From NCBI RefSeq assembly GCF_002943105.1, contig NZ_PTPZ01000005.1:124001-188000 (forward strand): a stretch of 64,000 bases of DNA, read 5' to 3'. The number at the start of each line of letters is the position of its first letter. The first letter of the stretch is position 1. A model generated the notes under the pieces. The model had not been told where the DNA came from. It was given only the letters and a program-made list of their open reading frames with translations, and ran no database searches. The position numbers were made by a program, and so were the translations under genes. Shown piece after piece: positions 43,270 through 52,190 of this stretch. Source of the stretch: Cloacibacterium normanense. GTDB lineage: Bacteria; Bacteroidota; Bacteroidia; Flavobacteriales; Weeksellaceae.

Positions 43270-44535
43270 TTGAAATTTCTCTACAACATATCCATCTTTC
43301 ATCTTGAATTAGCGTTCAAGGTTTTGTCGTGGTTTAATGACAAGATTAAAAGTGGTTTAGAAGGCAGAAAACAATCTTTAGAAATTGTAAAATCTAAAAT
43401 AAAAAATGAGGACAGTGTCCTCTGGATGCACGCTGCAAGTTTGGGAGAATATGAACAAGGTTTGCCAGTTTTAGAAAAACTGAAAGATAAATATCCCAAT
43501 CATAAAGTTTTAATTACTTTTTTCTCGCCTTCTGGTTATGAAAACGTGTTGAAAAAGAACAAAGAAGATATTTTGTGTTATCTTCCTTTTGATAAAAAAT
43601 CTACGATTTCAGAATTTGTAAAAGCGGTTCATCCTGAAATTTTCTTTACCGTAAAATACGATTTTTGGTATCATCTTTTAGACGAACTCAAGCAAAATGG
43701 AGCTAAAGTTTTTGTGATTTCAGCGTTGTTTTATGAAAATCAAGTTTACTTTAAACCACAAGGAAAATGGTTTGTGAATGAACTGAAAAAAAATGTGGAT
43801 TGGATTTTTCATCAAACCGAAAAGTCTCTTTCTTTAGCTCAAAGAGTAGGTTTAACCAAAGGTTCGGTTTCTGGAGATACACGTTTTGACAGAGTGAAAC
43901 AAATCAAAAACAGAGATAATTCCGTAGAGTTGATTTCAGATTTTAAAGCAGATAAAAAACTGCTGGTTTTCGGAAGTTCTTGGGAAGCCGAAGAAAAAAT
44001 GGCTCAAATTCTTTCTCAAAAATTAGAAAATTTTAAAATTCTTATCGCACCACATGATTTAAAAAGAGTTCAAAATCTCAAACAAATTTTTCCAAGCGCA
44101 ATTCTCTACAGTGAAATCGCAAAATCGCAAAATCGTAAAACTGAAATTGAAACGACTTCACAACTTCACGATTTTACAACTTCACAAATACTCATCATAG
44201 ACAGTATTGGCTTGCTTTCCAAACTCTATTCTTATGCAGATATTGCAGTTGTAGGAGGTGGTTTTCACGATAAAGGTTTGCACAATATTTTAGAAGCGGC
44301 AACTTTCGGCGTTCCTGTAATTTTTGGAAATCAATACAAGAAAAATCCTGAAGCTGATGCTTTAATTGCCCAAAATGGAGGTAAATCTTTCGATAATGAA
44401 GAATTGGCAGCTGATTTTGTCATTGAATTATCAAAAAATTCAAATCTGTTACAAGAAATGAGTGAAAATGCAAGGAATTTTGTTCATTCTCAACCGAATT
44501 CTTCTGAGATTATTCTAGAGAAAATTTTAGCATAA
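43270..44535 (+). CDS. waaA: 3-deoxy-D-manno-octulosonic acid transferase
   Basis: It adds Kdo to lipid A precursor at the inner membrane. The 421-residue GT-B glycosyltransferase starts at TTG and has WMHAASLGEYEQGLPVLEKL, LITFFSPSGYE, FGSSWEAEE and VVGGGFHDKGLHNILEAA. Residues about 281-306 are an unusual repeat-derived insertion (44112-44189) between the KRVQNLKQIFPSA region and LIIDSIGLLSKLY. It remains in frame. Confidence 0.93.
   Translation: MKFLYNISIFHLELAFKVLSWFNDKIKSGLEGRKQSLEIVKSKIKNEDSVLWMHAASLGEYEQGLPVLEKLKDKYPNHKVLITFFSPSGYENVLKKNKEDILCYLPFDKKSTISEFVKAVHPEIFFTVKYDFWYHLLDELKQNGAKVFVISALFYENQVYFKPQGKWFVNELKKNVDWIFHQTEKSLSLAQRVGLTKGSVSGDTRFDRVKQIKNRDNSVELISDFKADKKLLVFGSSWEAEEKMAQILSQKLENFKILIAPHDLKRVQNLKQIFPSAILYSEIAKSQNRKTEIETTSQLHDFTTSQILIIDSIGLLSKLYSYADIAVVGGGFHDKGLHNILEAATFGVPVIFGNQYKKNPEADALIAQNGGKSFDNEELAADFVIELSKNSNLLQEMSENARNFVHSQPNSSEIILEKILA
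44112..44189. repeat. Repeat-like insertion inside waaA
   Basis: A run of AAATCGCAAAATCG words then ACTTCACAACTTCACG words forms an imperfect palindrome. AAAATCGTAAAA at 44129-44140 is shared exactly (opposite strand) with the hypB-hypC spacer. Confidence 0.6.
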
Positions 44536-44591
44536 TTTATTCTGAGCATAATACCTGATAACAATCATCTCGTAGCGATTTATAATCTTCA

Positions 44592-44599
44592 TAATTTTG
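44592..44599 (+). promoter_or_regulatory. TAnnTTTG promoter box of the carbonic anhydrase gene
   Basis: TAATTTTG just before the ATG at 44612, which also argues against an earlier TTG start at 44597. Confidence 0.6.
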
Positions 44600-44611
44600 C
44601 AAAAAATTATC

Positions 44612-45301
44612 ATGAAGAAAGTAATTGTAGGCGTTTTAATGTTGGTAGGCGCAATGTGGAGTTTTACGGGTTGTACTTCTAACCAAATTTCTCAAAAAGA
44701 AACCCATATCCAAGAAAATCTTAATCCAAATCAAATTTTAGAAGTTTTAAAAACTGGAAATGAACATTTTGTACATCACAAAAATGCTTTTCCGCATTTA
44801 GATGAAGCCAGAATGAAGGAAGAAGTTTCTGGGCAACATCCTATCGCAACGGTTGTGAGCTGTTCTGATTCTAGAGTGCCTGTAGAATTGGTTTTTGACC
44901 GTGGAATTTGTGATTTGTTTGTGATAAGAACTGCAGGGAATTCATTAGATGATGATATGACGATGGGGAGCTTAGAGTATGCGGTGAATCATTTACACAC
45001 TAAATTAATTATTGTAGTGGGCCACGAAAAATGTGGCGGAATTACGGCTGCAATTTCTCAACATAATGAAGGAAAAGAACCCAAAGAAATTTCTAATCTT
45101 ATAGAAACACTCAGAAAAGGAGTGGAGCCTTTCGTAGGAAAATCTGAAAAATTAGATGACGCAATTCATTATAATGTAGACCAACAAATTCAGAAAATTC
45201 TTCAAAACCAAGAACTGAAAGATTTAATTGATAAAGGAGAACTGAAAGTCATTGGTGGTTATTACCATCTTAATGACGGGAAAGTAGATTTTCTTAATTA
45301 A
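44612..45301 (+). CDS. Beta-class carbonic anhydrase, lipoprotein
   Basis: It interconverts CO2 and bicarbonate. ATG 44612 gives 229 residues with a lipoprotein signal ending at Cys21, so it is likely membrane-anchored in the periplasm, unlike most bacterial beta enzymes. Zinc ligands are C84 (in SCSDSRVP), H138 and C141 (GHEKCGG); D86 and R88 form the catalytic dyad. The stop overlaps a degraded glycosyltransferase fragment on the other strand. Confidence 0.93.
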   Translation: MKKVIVGVLMLVGAMWSFTGCTSNQISQKETHIQENLNPNQILEVLKTGNEHFVHHKNAFPHLDEARMKEEVSGQHPIATVVSCSDSRVPVELVFDRGICDLFVIRTAGNSLDDDMTMGSLEYAVNHLHTKLIIVVGHEKCGGITAAISQHNEGKEPKEISNLIETLRKGVEPFVGKSEKLDDAIHYNVDQQIQKILQNQELKDLIDKGELKVIGGYYHLNDGKVDFLN

Positions 45302-45497
45302 AAATTTTAGAATATTTCTTAAATCCATTGAAAGCCCAATTGGCGGTATAATATAAAGACTTGAGCGTGGAAAAATTCATGTGTTCTTTGTACACCAAAT
45401 TTTGGTCTTTCATGATATTGGTTTTCTTTCTAGAAACACTTCCTTCTCGCATTCTGTATTTAGCCAAAGTTTTTTTAAGAGGCTTTCCGTAAGGGAT
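45294..45497 (-). pseudogene. C-terminal remnant of a family 2 glycosyltransferase
   Basis: A 67-codon open stretch reads IPYGKPLKKTLAKYRMREGS and ends NGFKKYSKIFN with a stop at 45294. It resembles the C-terminal end of GT2 enzymes of flavobacteria. Upstream it meets an in-frame stop in a poly-A tract and no start, so it is a truncated relic. It overlaps the convergent carbonic anhydrase gene by 8 bp. Confidence 0.55.
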
Positions 45498-45504
45498 TTT
45501 TTAA

Positions 45505-45637
45505 GATGGAGCTGTGAAAAAAGTAGAAGTAGTTTCTTTCACCGCTCAAAAACTCATTGTAAAAGGGGGAAAAAGAAATTGGCGGAGAAAATGTATATTG
45601 TAAAAGTGATCAATACATAAGATTAATTAATTTGTAA
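45505..45637 (+). pseudogene. Possible frameshifted C-terminal gene fragment
   Basis: Frame 1 reads DGAVKKVEVVSFTAQKLIVK; after the run GGGGGAAAAAG (45566-45575) frame 2 continues EIGGENVYCKSDQYIRLINL to a stop. The two parts read like one protein broken by a frameshift, with no start. Family not recognised. Confidence 0.35.
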
Positions 45638-45747
45638 ACGAGATATTTTATAATCCTTATTCATAACGATAGGGATTTTTCTTTTAAAAATCATAAATTT
45701 GTAAATTCTTAGAAATCAAGTTTAACAATACTTTAAAATATTACAGC

Positions 45748-48672
45748 GTGTTTTACGATCACAAGCAGATAGAGCAAAAATGGCAGAAGTTTTGGGAAGA
45801 AAACCAAACTTATAAAACTGAAAATAATTCTACAAAACCTAAATTCTACGTTTTAGATATGTTTCCTTATCCTTCTGGAGCGGGTTTACACGTAGGTCAC
45901 CCTCTGGGTTATATCGCCTCTGATATTTATGCAAGGTTCAAGAGACATCAAGGTTTTAACGTTTTGCATCCTATCGGTTATGATTCTTTCGGTTTGCCAG
46001 CAGAACAATACGCGATTCAAACTGGGCAGCATCCTGCAATTACTACAGAGCAAAATATTACCAGATATGAAGAGCAATTAAGAAAAATTGGTTTCTCTTT
46101 CGATTGGAGTAGAGAAGTGAGAACTTCTGATGCTTCTTATTACAAATGGACGCAATGGATTTTTATAGAATTGTTTCATTCTTGGTACAATAAAACTTCG
46201 GATAAAGCAGAATCTATCGAAACTTTGGTAGAACATTTTTCAAAATTCGGGACTGAAAACTTAAACGCAGTTCAAAATGATGAATTAAATTTTACCGCAG
46301 AAGAATGGAATGCTGCTGATGAAAACAAAAAACAAGATATTTTACTCAATTACAGATTGGCTTATAGAGCCGAAACTACTGTAAACTGGTGTCCTGCTTT
46401 GGGAACTGTTTTGGCGAATGATGAGGTAAAAGACGGAAAATCTGAACGTGGCGGTTATCCTGTTTTTCAGAAAAAAATGATGCAGTGGAGCATGAGAATC
46501 ACTGCGTATTCTGAAAGACTTTTAAATGGATTGAAAACTTTAGATTGGCCACAACCGTTGAAGGATTCTCAAGAATATTGGATTGGAAAATCTCAAGGAG
46601 CAGCGGTAAAGTTCCGAGTTCCGAGTTCCGAGTTCCGAGTTGATGAGGCAGAAATTGAGGTTTTTACAACAAGACCCGACACGATTTTTGGGGCAACTTT
46701 TATGGTTTTGGCGCCAGAAAATCCTTTGGTAGAAAAATTAACGACTCCAGAGCAAAAATCTGAAGTTGAAAACTATATAGAAGAAACTTCTAAAAAAACG
46801 GAACGTGATAGAATGGCAGACGTGAAAAACGTTTCCGGAGCGTTCACAGGAAGTTTTGCAATAAATCCTTTCACAGGGAAAAATATCCCGATTTATATTT
46901 CAGATTACGTTTTGATGGGTTACGGAACAGGGGCTGTAATGGCGGTTCCTGCGCATGATGAACGAGATCATCGTTTTGCGAAAAAATTCGGGTTAGAAAT
47001 CATTAATGTTATTGAAAACGATTTCGATATTCAAGAAGAATCTTATGATTCTAAAGATTCAGTTTGTGTAAATTCTGAATTTTTAAACGGACTGAATTAT
47101 AATGATGCGAAAGCAAAAATTATTTCAGAAATCGAAAAAATGGGAATCGGTCACGGAACTACCAATTACAGACAGCGTGATGCGATTTTCTCTCGTCAAA
47201 GATATTGGGGAGAGCCGGTTCCTGTGTATTATAAAGACGGAATGCCTTATACTTTGCCTGTTTCTGCATTGCCATTAGAATTGCCAGAAGTAGAGAAATA
47301 TTTACCAACAGAAGACGGCGATCCACCATTAGGAAATGCGAAAAATTTCGCTTGGGACGAAGCTAGCCAAAAAGTAGTGGCTGTAGATTTAATTGATGAA
47401 AAAACCGTTTTCCCGATGGAACTTTCTACCATGCCAGGTTGGGCAGGAAGTTCTTGGTATTTCTTGAGATATATGGATCCGAAAAATGATGGTGAATTTT
47501 GTGCAAAAGATTTATCAGATTATTGGGGCGGCGTCGATTTATATATTGGCGGAAGCGAACACGCAACTGGTCATTTATTGTATTCTCGTTTTTGGAATAT
47601 GTTCTTAAAAGACAGAGGTTACATTAACCAAGATGAACCTTTCCAAAAATTGATAAATCAAGGAATGATTTTGGGTTATAGCGCATTTATTGCTGAATCT
47701 TATCATGAAGATAAAAAAATAACGCCAATTTATATTTCCCAAGACTTATTAGCTCTTTCAAGTGTTGAATCGGATTGGATTGAAAAAAAGGAAGAATTTT
47801 ACAGAAATGAAGGTTTGGATGAAAAGACAATTTCAGAAATTAAATTTAGATTTTTACATGTTGATATTTCATTATTGAAAAATGAAAGTAGTTTAGATAT
47901 TGAAAAATTTAAACAATGGCGTTCAGAGTTTAACAACGCATTTGTTATTACAAATAATAAAGGGGAGTTAAAGGTTCTTCGTGAAGTAGAAAAAATGTCA
48001 AAATCAAAATACAACGTTGTAAATCCAGATGATATTGCAGAAGAATATGGTGCAGATTGTTTGCGTTTGTATGAAATATTCCTTGGTCCTTTAGAGCAAT
48101 CAAAACCATGGAATACACAAGGTTTAAGCGGAGTTTACGGATTTTTGAAAAAATTCTATAACCTTTATTTTGATGGAGATAACTTCTCGGTTTCAGAGGA
48201 AGAGCCAACCAAAGCAGAATTGAAAGTTCTACATACTTTGATTAAGAAATTTACGTTTGATATTCAGAATTTCTCATTCAATACTTCGGTTTCTCAGTTT
48301 ATGATTGCTGTAAACGAGTTGCAAAAAATGAAGTGCAATAAGAGAGCGATTTTAGAACCTTTAGCGGTTATTATTTCTCCTTATGCGCCACATATTTGCG
48401 AAGAATTGTGGGAAAAATTAGGTAAAAATACTTCTATAGAATTTGAGAAATTACCAGAATTAAATGAAGCGTATTTGGTAGAAGATGAGATAAACTATCC
48501 GGTAAGTTTCAATGGTAAAATGAAGTTTACCTTGGCTTTAGCAGCGGATTTAGATGCTAAACAAATTGAAGAAATAGCGATGAGTAATGAAAAGGTTCAA
48601 GAAATTTTAGCGGGAGCAACTCCTAAAAAAATAATTATTGTGCCAAAGAAGATTATCAATATCGTTTTTTAA
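45748..48672 (+). CDS. leuS: Leucine--tRNA ligase
   Basis: The 974-residue class I synthetase, starting at GTG, charges tRNA-Leu. The HIGH-type motif is HVGH in PSGAGLHVGHPLGY and the KMSKS motif is EKMSKSKYN (about 749-757). An editing domain and a Bacteroidota-type leucine-specific insertion are present. A heptanucleotide repeat at 46611-46641 adds residues KFRVPSSEFRVD in the editing-domain region. Confidence 0.96.
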   Translation: MFYDHKQIEQKWQKFWEENQTYKTENNSTKPKFYVLDMFPYPSGAGLHVGHPLGYIASDIYARFKRHQGFNVLHPIGYDSFGLPAEQYAIQTGQHPAITTEQNITRYEEQLRKIGFSFDWSREVRTSDASYYKWTQWIFIELFHSWYNKTSDKAESIETLVEHFSKFGTENLNAVQNDELNFTAEEWNAADENKKQDILLNYRLAYRAETTVNWCPALGTVLANDEVKDGKSERGGYPVFQKKMMQWSMRITAYSERLLNGLKTLDWPQPLKDSQEYWIGKSQGAAVKFRVPSSEFRVDEAEIEVFTTRPDTIFGATFMVLAPENPLVEKLTTPEQKSEVENYIEETSKKTERDRMADVKNVSGAFTGSFAINPFTGKNIPIYISDYVLMGYGTGAVMAVPAHDERDHRFAKKFGLEIINVIENDFDIQEESYDSKDSVCVNSEFLNGLNYNDAKAKIISEIEKMGIGHGTTNYRQRDAIFSRQRYWGEPVPVYYKDGMPYTLPVSALPLELPEVEKYLPTEDGDPPLGNAKNFAWDEASQKVVAVDLIDEKTVFPMELSTMPGWAGSSWYFLRYMDPKNDGEFCAKDLSDYWGGVDLYIGGSEHATGHLLYSRFWNMFLKDRGYINQDEPFQKLINQGMILGYSAFIAESYHEDKKITPIYISQDLLALSSVESDWIEKKEEFYRNEGLDEKTISEIKFRFLHVDISLLKNESSLDIEKFKQWRSEFNNAFVITNNKGELKVLREVEKMSKSKYNVVNPDDIAEEYGADCLRLYEIFLGPLEQSKPWNTQGLSGVYGFLKKFYNLYFDGDNFSVSEEEPTKAELKVLHTLIKKFTFDIQNFSFNTSVSQFMIAVNELQKMKCNKRAILEPLAVIISPYAPHICEELWEKLGKNTSIEFEKLPELNEAYLVEDEINYPVSFNGKMKFTLALAADLDAKQIEEIAMSNEKVQEILAGATPKKIIIVPKKIINIVF
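46611..46641. repeat. Heptanucleotide tandem repeat (GTTCCGA)4 in leuS
   Basis: Four perfect GTTCCGA units plus GTT. Three units equal 21 bp, so changes by one unit would shift the reading frame. Confidence 0.9.
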
Positions 48673-48939
48673 GGAATTGTTAAATATTTTTTAAAAATTT
48701 ATAAAAATTTCTTTGAATATTTGAAAAAAAATAAGGCTAAAAATTTTGTAGTTTTTATGATTTTAACATCATGTGAAAATATCTCACAAAAAATATAAAA
48801 TATATTGTTAAATCTGTAATCTACAATGGTTTTCGAGAAACAAGAAATTTATCATAGTTTGATTTTTTAACTTGCATTTTCCAATAAAATAGCTTTATTT
48901 TACAGCCTCAAAAAATTAACAATTATAATTTAGTTTAAT
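48673..48939. other. AT-rich leader upstream of exbB
   Basis: 267 bp without a gene. It is very AT-rich; I see no structured RNA. The stretch ATAAAATAGCTTTATTTTAC near 48889 is a weak palindrome. The promoter of the exbB operon is presumably here. Confidence 0.4.
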
Positions 48940-49800
48940 ATGGAAATGAATGTTTCAACACAAGAGGAGCAAGTAGTTGCTAAAAAAGTAGGAGGCCTTA
49001 ATCCTGCAGTTGTTTTACCTATTCTATATGTTATAGCGTTAGGTATTTATATTTTTATTTTAGGTAATCCTGGTAACTTTAAGAACGAAGGGGTTACTGG
49101 TCTTTCAGTTGCTTTTTCTGATGTAGAGAATAAGGACTTACATCCAGATTCTTTCATGGGAATTATTTACATGGGGGGACCAATCGTTCACATTTTGATT
49201 TTATTCATGATTACTGTTATTGTTTTCGCTATTGAGCGTTTCTTCGTTCTTAGAAAAGCAGCAGGTACAGGTAACTTAGAAAACTTTGTAATTAAAGTTA
49301 GAAATTTACTTGACAAAAATAAAATTGATGAAGCAGTTGAAGAGTGTGATGCTCAAAAAGGTTCTGTAGGTAACGTAGTGAAAGAAGGTCTTACAACTTA
49401 CAAAGCTTTAGCAAATGATACAACTCTTAACAAAGAGCAAAAAATGGTAGCGCTTACTAAATCAATTGAAGAAGCTACAACTTTAGAAATGCCAATGTTA
49501 GAAAAGAACATGATGATTCTTTCTACTCTAGGTACAGTAGCTACGTTAGTTGCACTATTAGGAACGGTAATCGGTATGATTAAGTCTTTCCAAGCTTTAG
49601 GTGCTGCTGGAGGTACTCCTGATGCTGCTGCATTATCAATCGGTATTTCTGAAGCACTTATCAACACTGCATTAGGTATTGGTACTTCAGCTATCGCTAT
49701 TATTCTTTATAACTTCTTTACTTCTAAAATTGACGGACTTACATACAAAATCGACGAGATTGGTATGTCTATCCAACAATCTTTTGCAGAATTTAACTAA
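48940..49800 (+). CDS. exbB: ExbB/MotA/TolQ-family proton channel
   Basis: The 286-residue inner-membrane protein forms the proton channel that energises TonB. It has an N-terminal helix (about 23-42), a second (about 80-100), a cytoplasmic loop and two C-terminal helices with TLGTVATLVALLGTVIGMI. A start at the second Met (48946) is also possible. It leads the exbB-exbD-exbD-tonB operon. Confidence 0.93.
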   Translation: MEMNVSTQEEQVVAKKVGGLNPAVVLPILYVIALGIYIFILGNPGNFKNEGVTGLSVAFSDVENKDLHPDSFMGIIYMGGPIVHILILFMITVIVFAIERFFVLRKAAGTGNLENFVIKVRNLLDKNKIDEAVEECDAQKGSVGNVVKEGLTTYKALANDTTLNKEQKMVALTKSIEEATTLEMPMLEKNMMILSTLGTVATLVALLGTVIGMIKSFQALGAAGGTPDAAALSIGISEALINTALGIGTSAIAIILYNFFTSKIDGLTYKIDEIGMSIQQSFAEFN

Positions 49801-49885
49801 TCAGTTAATTTTTGGCAAAAAAATTGCACTCTTTTTAAATGAAAGAATGCATAACTAGAAGTTTAATTTAATAAAAAATAATAAA

Positions 49886-50485
49886 ATGGCGAGAGTCAAA
49901 CCAAAAAGACACGGTGTTGTAACAGACATGACAGCAATGTGTGATGTTACTTTCTTGCTTCTTACATTCTTTATTATGACTACTCAGTTTAAAAAGCCTG
50001 ATGTAGAGCAAATTAAACCGCCAACTTCTATTTCTGAAAAATTACTTCCAGATGGGAACTTAATGACAGTTAATGTTACTCCAGACGGTAAGTTTTATTT
50101 CGCAGCTGTTGAAAACTTTAAAGAAAGATCAGAGTTGCTAGACAAAATGGGAGCTAAATATGGTGTAAAATTTTCAGAAGAAGAAAAAGTAGCTTTCTTC
50201 AAAACTCCAGCAATTGGAGTTCCGATGAATCAGCTTAAGAGTTTTCTTAAAATGCCTGAAGATCAAAGAAAGTTTGTAAAAACTGCGGGAGTTCCATTAG
50301 ACAGTACAAATAAGCAATTAATAGATTGGATTAGTAGTAGTCTTGAAATTAATCCACAATATAAATTGGCTATTAAAGGAGATGCAAACACTAATTACCC
50401 TAAAGTAAAAAATTTATTTGAAGGGCTTAGAGATATAGAGTATTATAAGTTTTGGTTAATTACTAGCCAGGAAACTAATAAATAG
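49886..50485 (+). CDS. exbD: ExbD biopolymer transport protein (first copy)
   Basis: The 199-residue protein has one N-terminal helix (about 16-34) bearing the functional Asp in MTAMCDVTFLLLTFFIMTTQF and a periplasmic domain. It partners ExbB in the TonB motor. It is the first of two different ExbD proteins in the operon, 8 bp before the second. Confidence 0.9.
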   Translation: MARVKPKRHGVVTDMTAMCDVTFLLLTFFIMTTQFKKPDVEQIKPPTSISEKLLPDGNLMTVNVTPDGKFYFAAVENFKERSELLDKMGAKYGVKFSEEEKVAFFKTPAIGVPMNQLKSFLKMPEDQRKFVKTAGVPLDSTNKQLIDWISSSLEINPQYKLAIKGDANTNYPKVKNLFEGLRDIEYYKFWLITSQETNK

Positions 50486-50492
50486 TAAAGAA

Positions 50493-51056
50493 ATGGCAGA
50501 AGTACAAGTACAAGAAAAGAGCGAAAAGGGAGGCAAAGTCCGTTCCAAAAAGCAGAGTACTAAAGTTGACATGACACCAATGGTGGACCTTAACTTTTTG
50601 ATGCTAATGTTTTTTATGTTTACTACTACATTTAGTAAACCGAATGTAATGGACCTAGGGTTACCAGCAAAACCAAAAGTTGATCAACCAAAACCTAAAG
50701 ATACTCAGATTGATTTAACGAATTCAATTTCGTTGATTATTGGTAAAAATAATAGAATTTTCTATCACCAGTTAGATCAAGCAGGTCTTAATGAACAGAC
50801 TTTACAAGAGACTACTTATGATAGAGAAGGGATTACAAAAGTAATCGAGCAAGCAAAACGTAATGCTAAAGATGTTACTAAATTTACAGTAATTATCAAG
50901 CCTACAGATGATGCAGTGTATAAAAATTTCGTAGATATTTTAGATGAAATGGCGATTACTAATTCTCAGCAATATGGGGTTACAGATATTAAGCCATGGG
51001 AAAAAGTTATCTACGAGAAAAAAGTTGGAGGTTCTACACCGGCACCAGCTCAATAA
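50493..51056 (+). CDS. exbD: ExbD biopolymer transport protein (second copy)
   Basis: The 187-residue protein has a lysine-rich N-terminus, a transmembrane helix with the conserved Asp in DMTPMVDLNFLMLMFFMF, and a periplasmic domain. It is clearly diverged from the first ExbD, suggesting a heteromeric complex, as often in Bacteroidota. Confidence 0.9.
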   Translation: MAEVQVQEKSEKGGKVRSKKQSTKVDMTPMVDLNFLMLMFFMFTTTFSKPNVMDLGLPAKPKVDQPKPKDTQIDLTNSISLIIGKNNRIFYHQLDQAGLNEQTLQETTYDREGITKVIEQAKRNAKDVTKFTVIIKPTDDAVYKNFVDILDEMAITNSQQYGVTDIKPWEKVIYEKKVGGSTPAPAQ

Positions 51057-51081
51057 TTAATTCAAAACTTATTTGAATATT

Positions 51082-51912
51082 ATGGAAAATGAAAATTTAA
51101 ATTACAATCCATCTTTAGATGAAATTGTATTTGAGCATAGAAATAAAGAATACGGTGCATATGATTTAAGATCAAGTTATAGAAGAATCTTAACAAGATC
51201 TATGATCATTGGAACTCTTATTTTCTGTATAGCAGCAATTACTCCTTTTGTAGTAATGAAAATTAAGCAATTAGCTGCTAAAGAAAAGACAGAAGTAGAT
51301 GCTAACCTTATCGAAATTCTTCCTGAAGAACAAGTGAAAGAAGAGATTGTGGAAAAAGAAGAAACTCCACCACCTCCACCACCTAAAGTAGAAGAAAAGA
51401 TTGAAATTCTACAAAATGTAGTACCTGAACCAGTAAAGGCGCCTAAAGTGGAAACTCCACCTCCGCCAATTTCTGAACAGTTAAAAACTACAACAGGTCT
51501 TGTAAATCAAGAAGGTGTAAAACAAACGAATTATGCACCACCTCCTGTTGCTGCTCCACCAAAAGCTGCTGCAGTAGAGTCTAAAGCTCCAAGTACTACA
51601 GAGGTTTATGAATCTGTAGACCAAGAAGCAGAATTCCCTGGAAGTTTAAACTCTTTTAGAAATAAAATTGGTGAAAACTTTGATAACTCTGCAATGGAAG
51701 GAGGAGAAGGAACGCTTAAAACTACAGTTACCTTTATTGTAGAAAGAGATGGTACAATTTCTGATGTTAAAGCATCTGGTTCTAACCCAGATTTTAATAG
51801 TGAAGCTGTAAGAACAGTGAAAAGTATTAGAACAAAATGGGTTCCTGCAAAAATTAATGGTCAACCAGTAAGACAAAGATTTAGGTTACCATTAACTATG
51901 AATTTTGAATAA
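51082..51912 (+). CDS. tonB: TonB-family energy transducer
   Basis: Start chosen at ATG 51082 (276 residues) rather than an in-frame TTG at 51073. It has an N-terminal cytoplasmic segment, one helix (about 40-62), a proline-rich spacer (about 95-175, with PPPPPPKVEEK) and a C-terminal TonB domain (about 190-276, AEFPGSLNSFRNKIGEN). It transmits the ExbBD motor's energy to outer-membrane receptors, including the one at 29-31 kb. Confidence 0.92.
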   Translation: MENENLNYNPSLDEIVFEHRNKEYGAYDLRSSYRRILTRSMIIGTLIFCIAAITPFVVMKIKQLAAKEKTEVDANLIEILPEEQVKEEIVEKEETPPPPPPKVEEKIEILQNVVPEPVKAPKVETPPPPISEQLKTTTGLVNQEGVKQTNYAPPPVAAPPKAAAVESKAPSTTEVYESVDQEAEFPGSLNSFRNKIGENFDNSAMEGGEGTLKTTVTFIVERDGTISDVKASGSNPDFNSEAVRTVKSIRTKWVPAKINGQPVRQRFRLPLTMNFE

Positions 51913-51930
51913 ACTTACCAATTTTCATAT

Positions 51931-51959
51931 AAAAAGAGAAGCGTAAGCTTCTCTTTTTT
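51931..51959 (+). terminator. Intrinsic terminator after tonB
   Basis: Stem AAAAAGAGAAGC / GCTTCTCTTTTT around a GTAA tetraloop. Confidence 0.85.
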
Positions 51960-51992
51960 ATGTCATTTATTAATAAACTTAATTGCTTTTAT

Positions 51993-52190
51993 ATGTTTAA
52001 TTACTTATCTGTTTTAATCGGGTTATTTTATATTGCATTAGGTGTTTTTGTAATTGTATATCGTTTTTTTCTAGTACAATTAGATGAGATACCATCTTAT
52101 TTATTAGGTGGATTACTCATTTTATATGGAATTTTTAGAATAGGAAGAGCAATTTATTACATAAGAAGAAAGGATGAAGAAGACGTTTAA
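51993..52190 (+). CDS. Small membrane protein
   Basis: 65 residues from ATG 51993, with two helices (about 3-26 and 35-56). An in-frame ATG at 51960 exists but sits on the tonB terminator. It overlaps the start of the next gene by 17 bp, implying coupling with the PstS-like protein. Function unknown. Confidence 0.6.
   Translation: MFNYLSVLIGLFYIALGVFVIVYRFFLVQLDEIPSYLLGGLLILYGIFRIGRAIYYIRRKDEEDV

Noticed and set aside
45381-45620. Plus-strand frame of 79 codons
   Set aside because: Composition is not protein-like. The region is better explained by a minus-strand GT2 remnant and a shorter plus-strand fragment in another frame.
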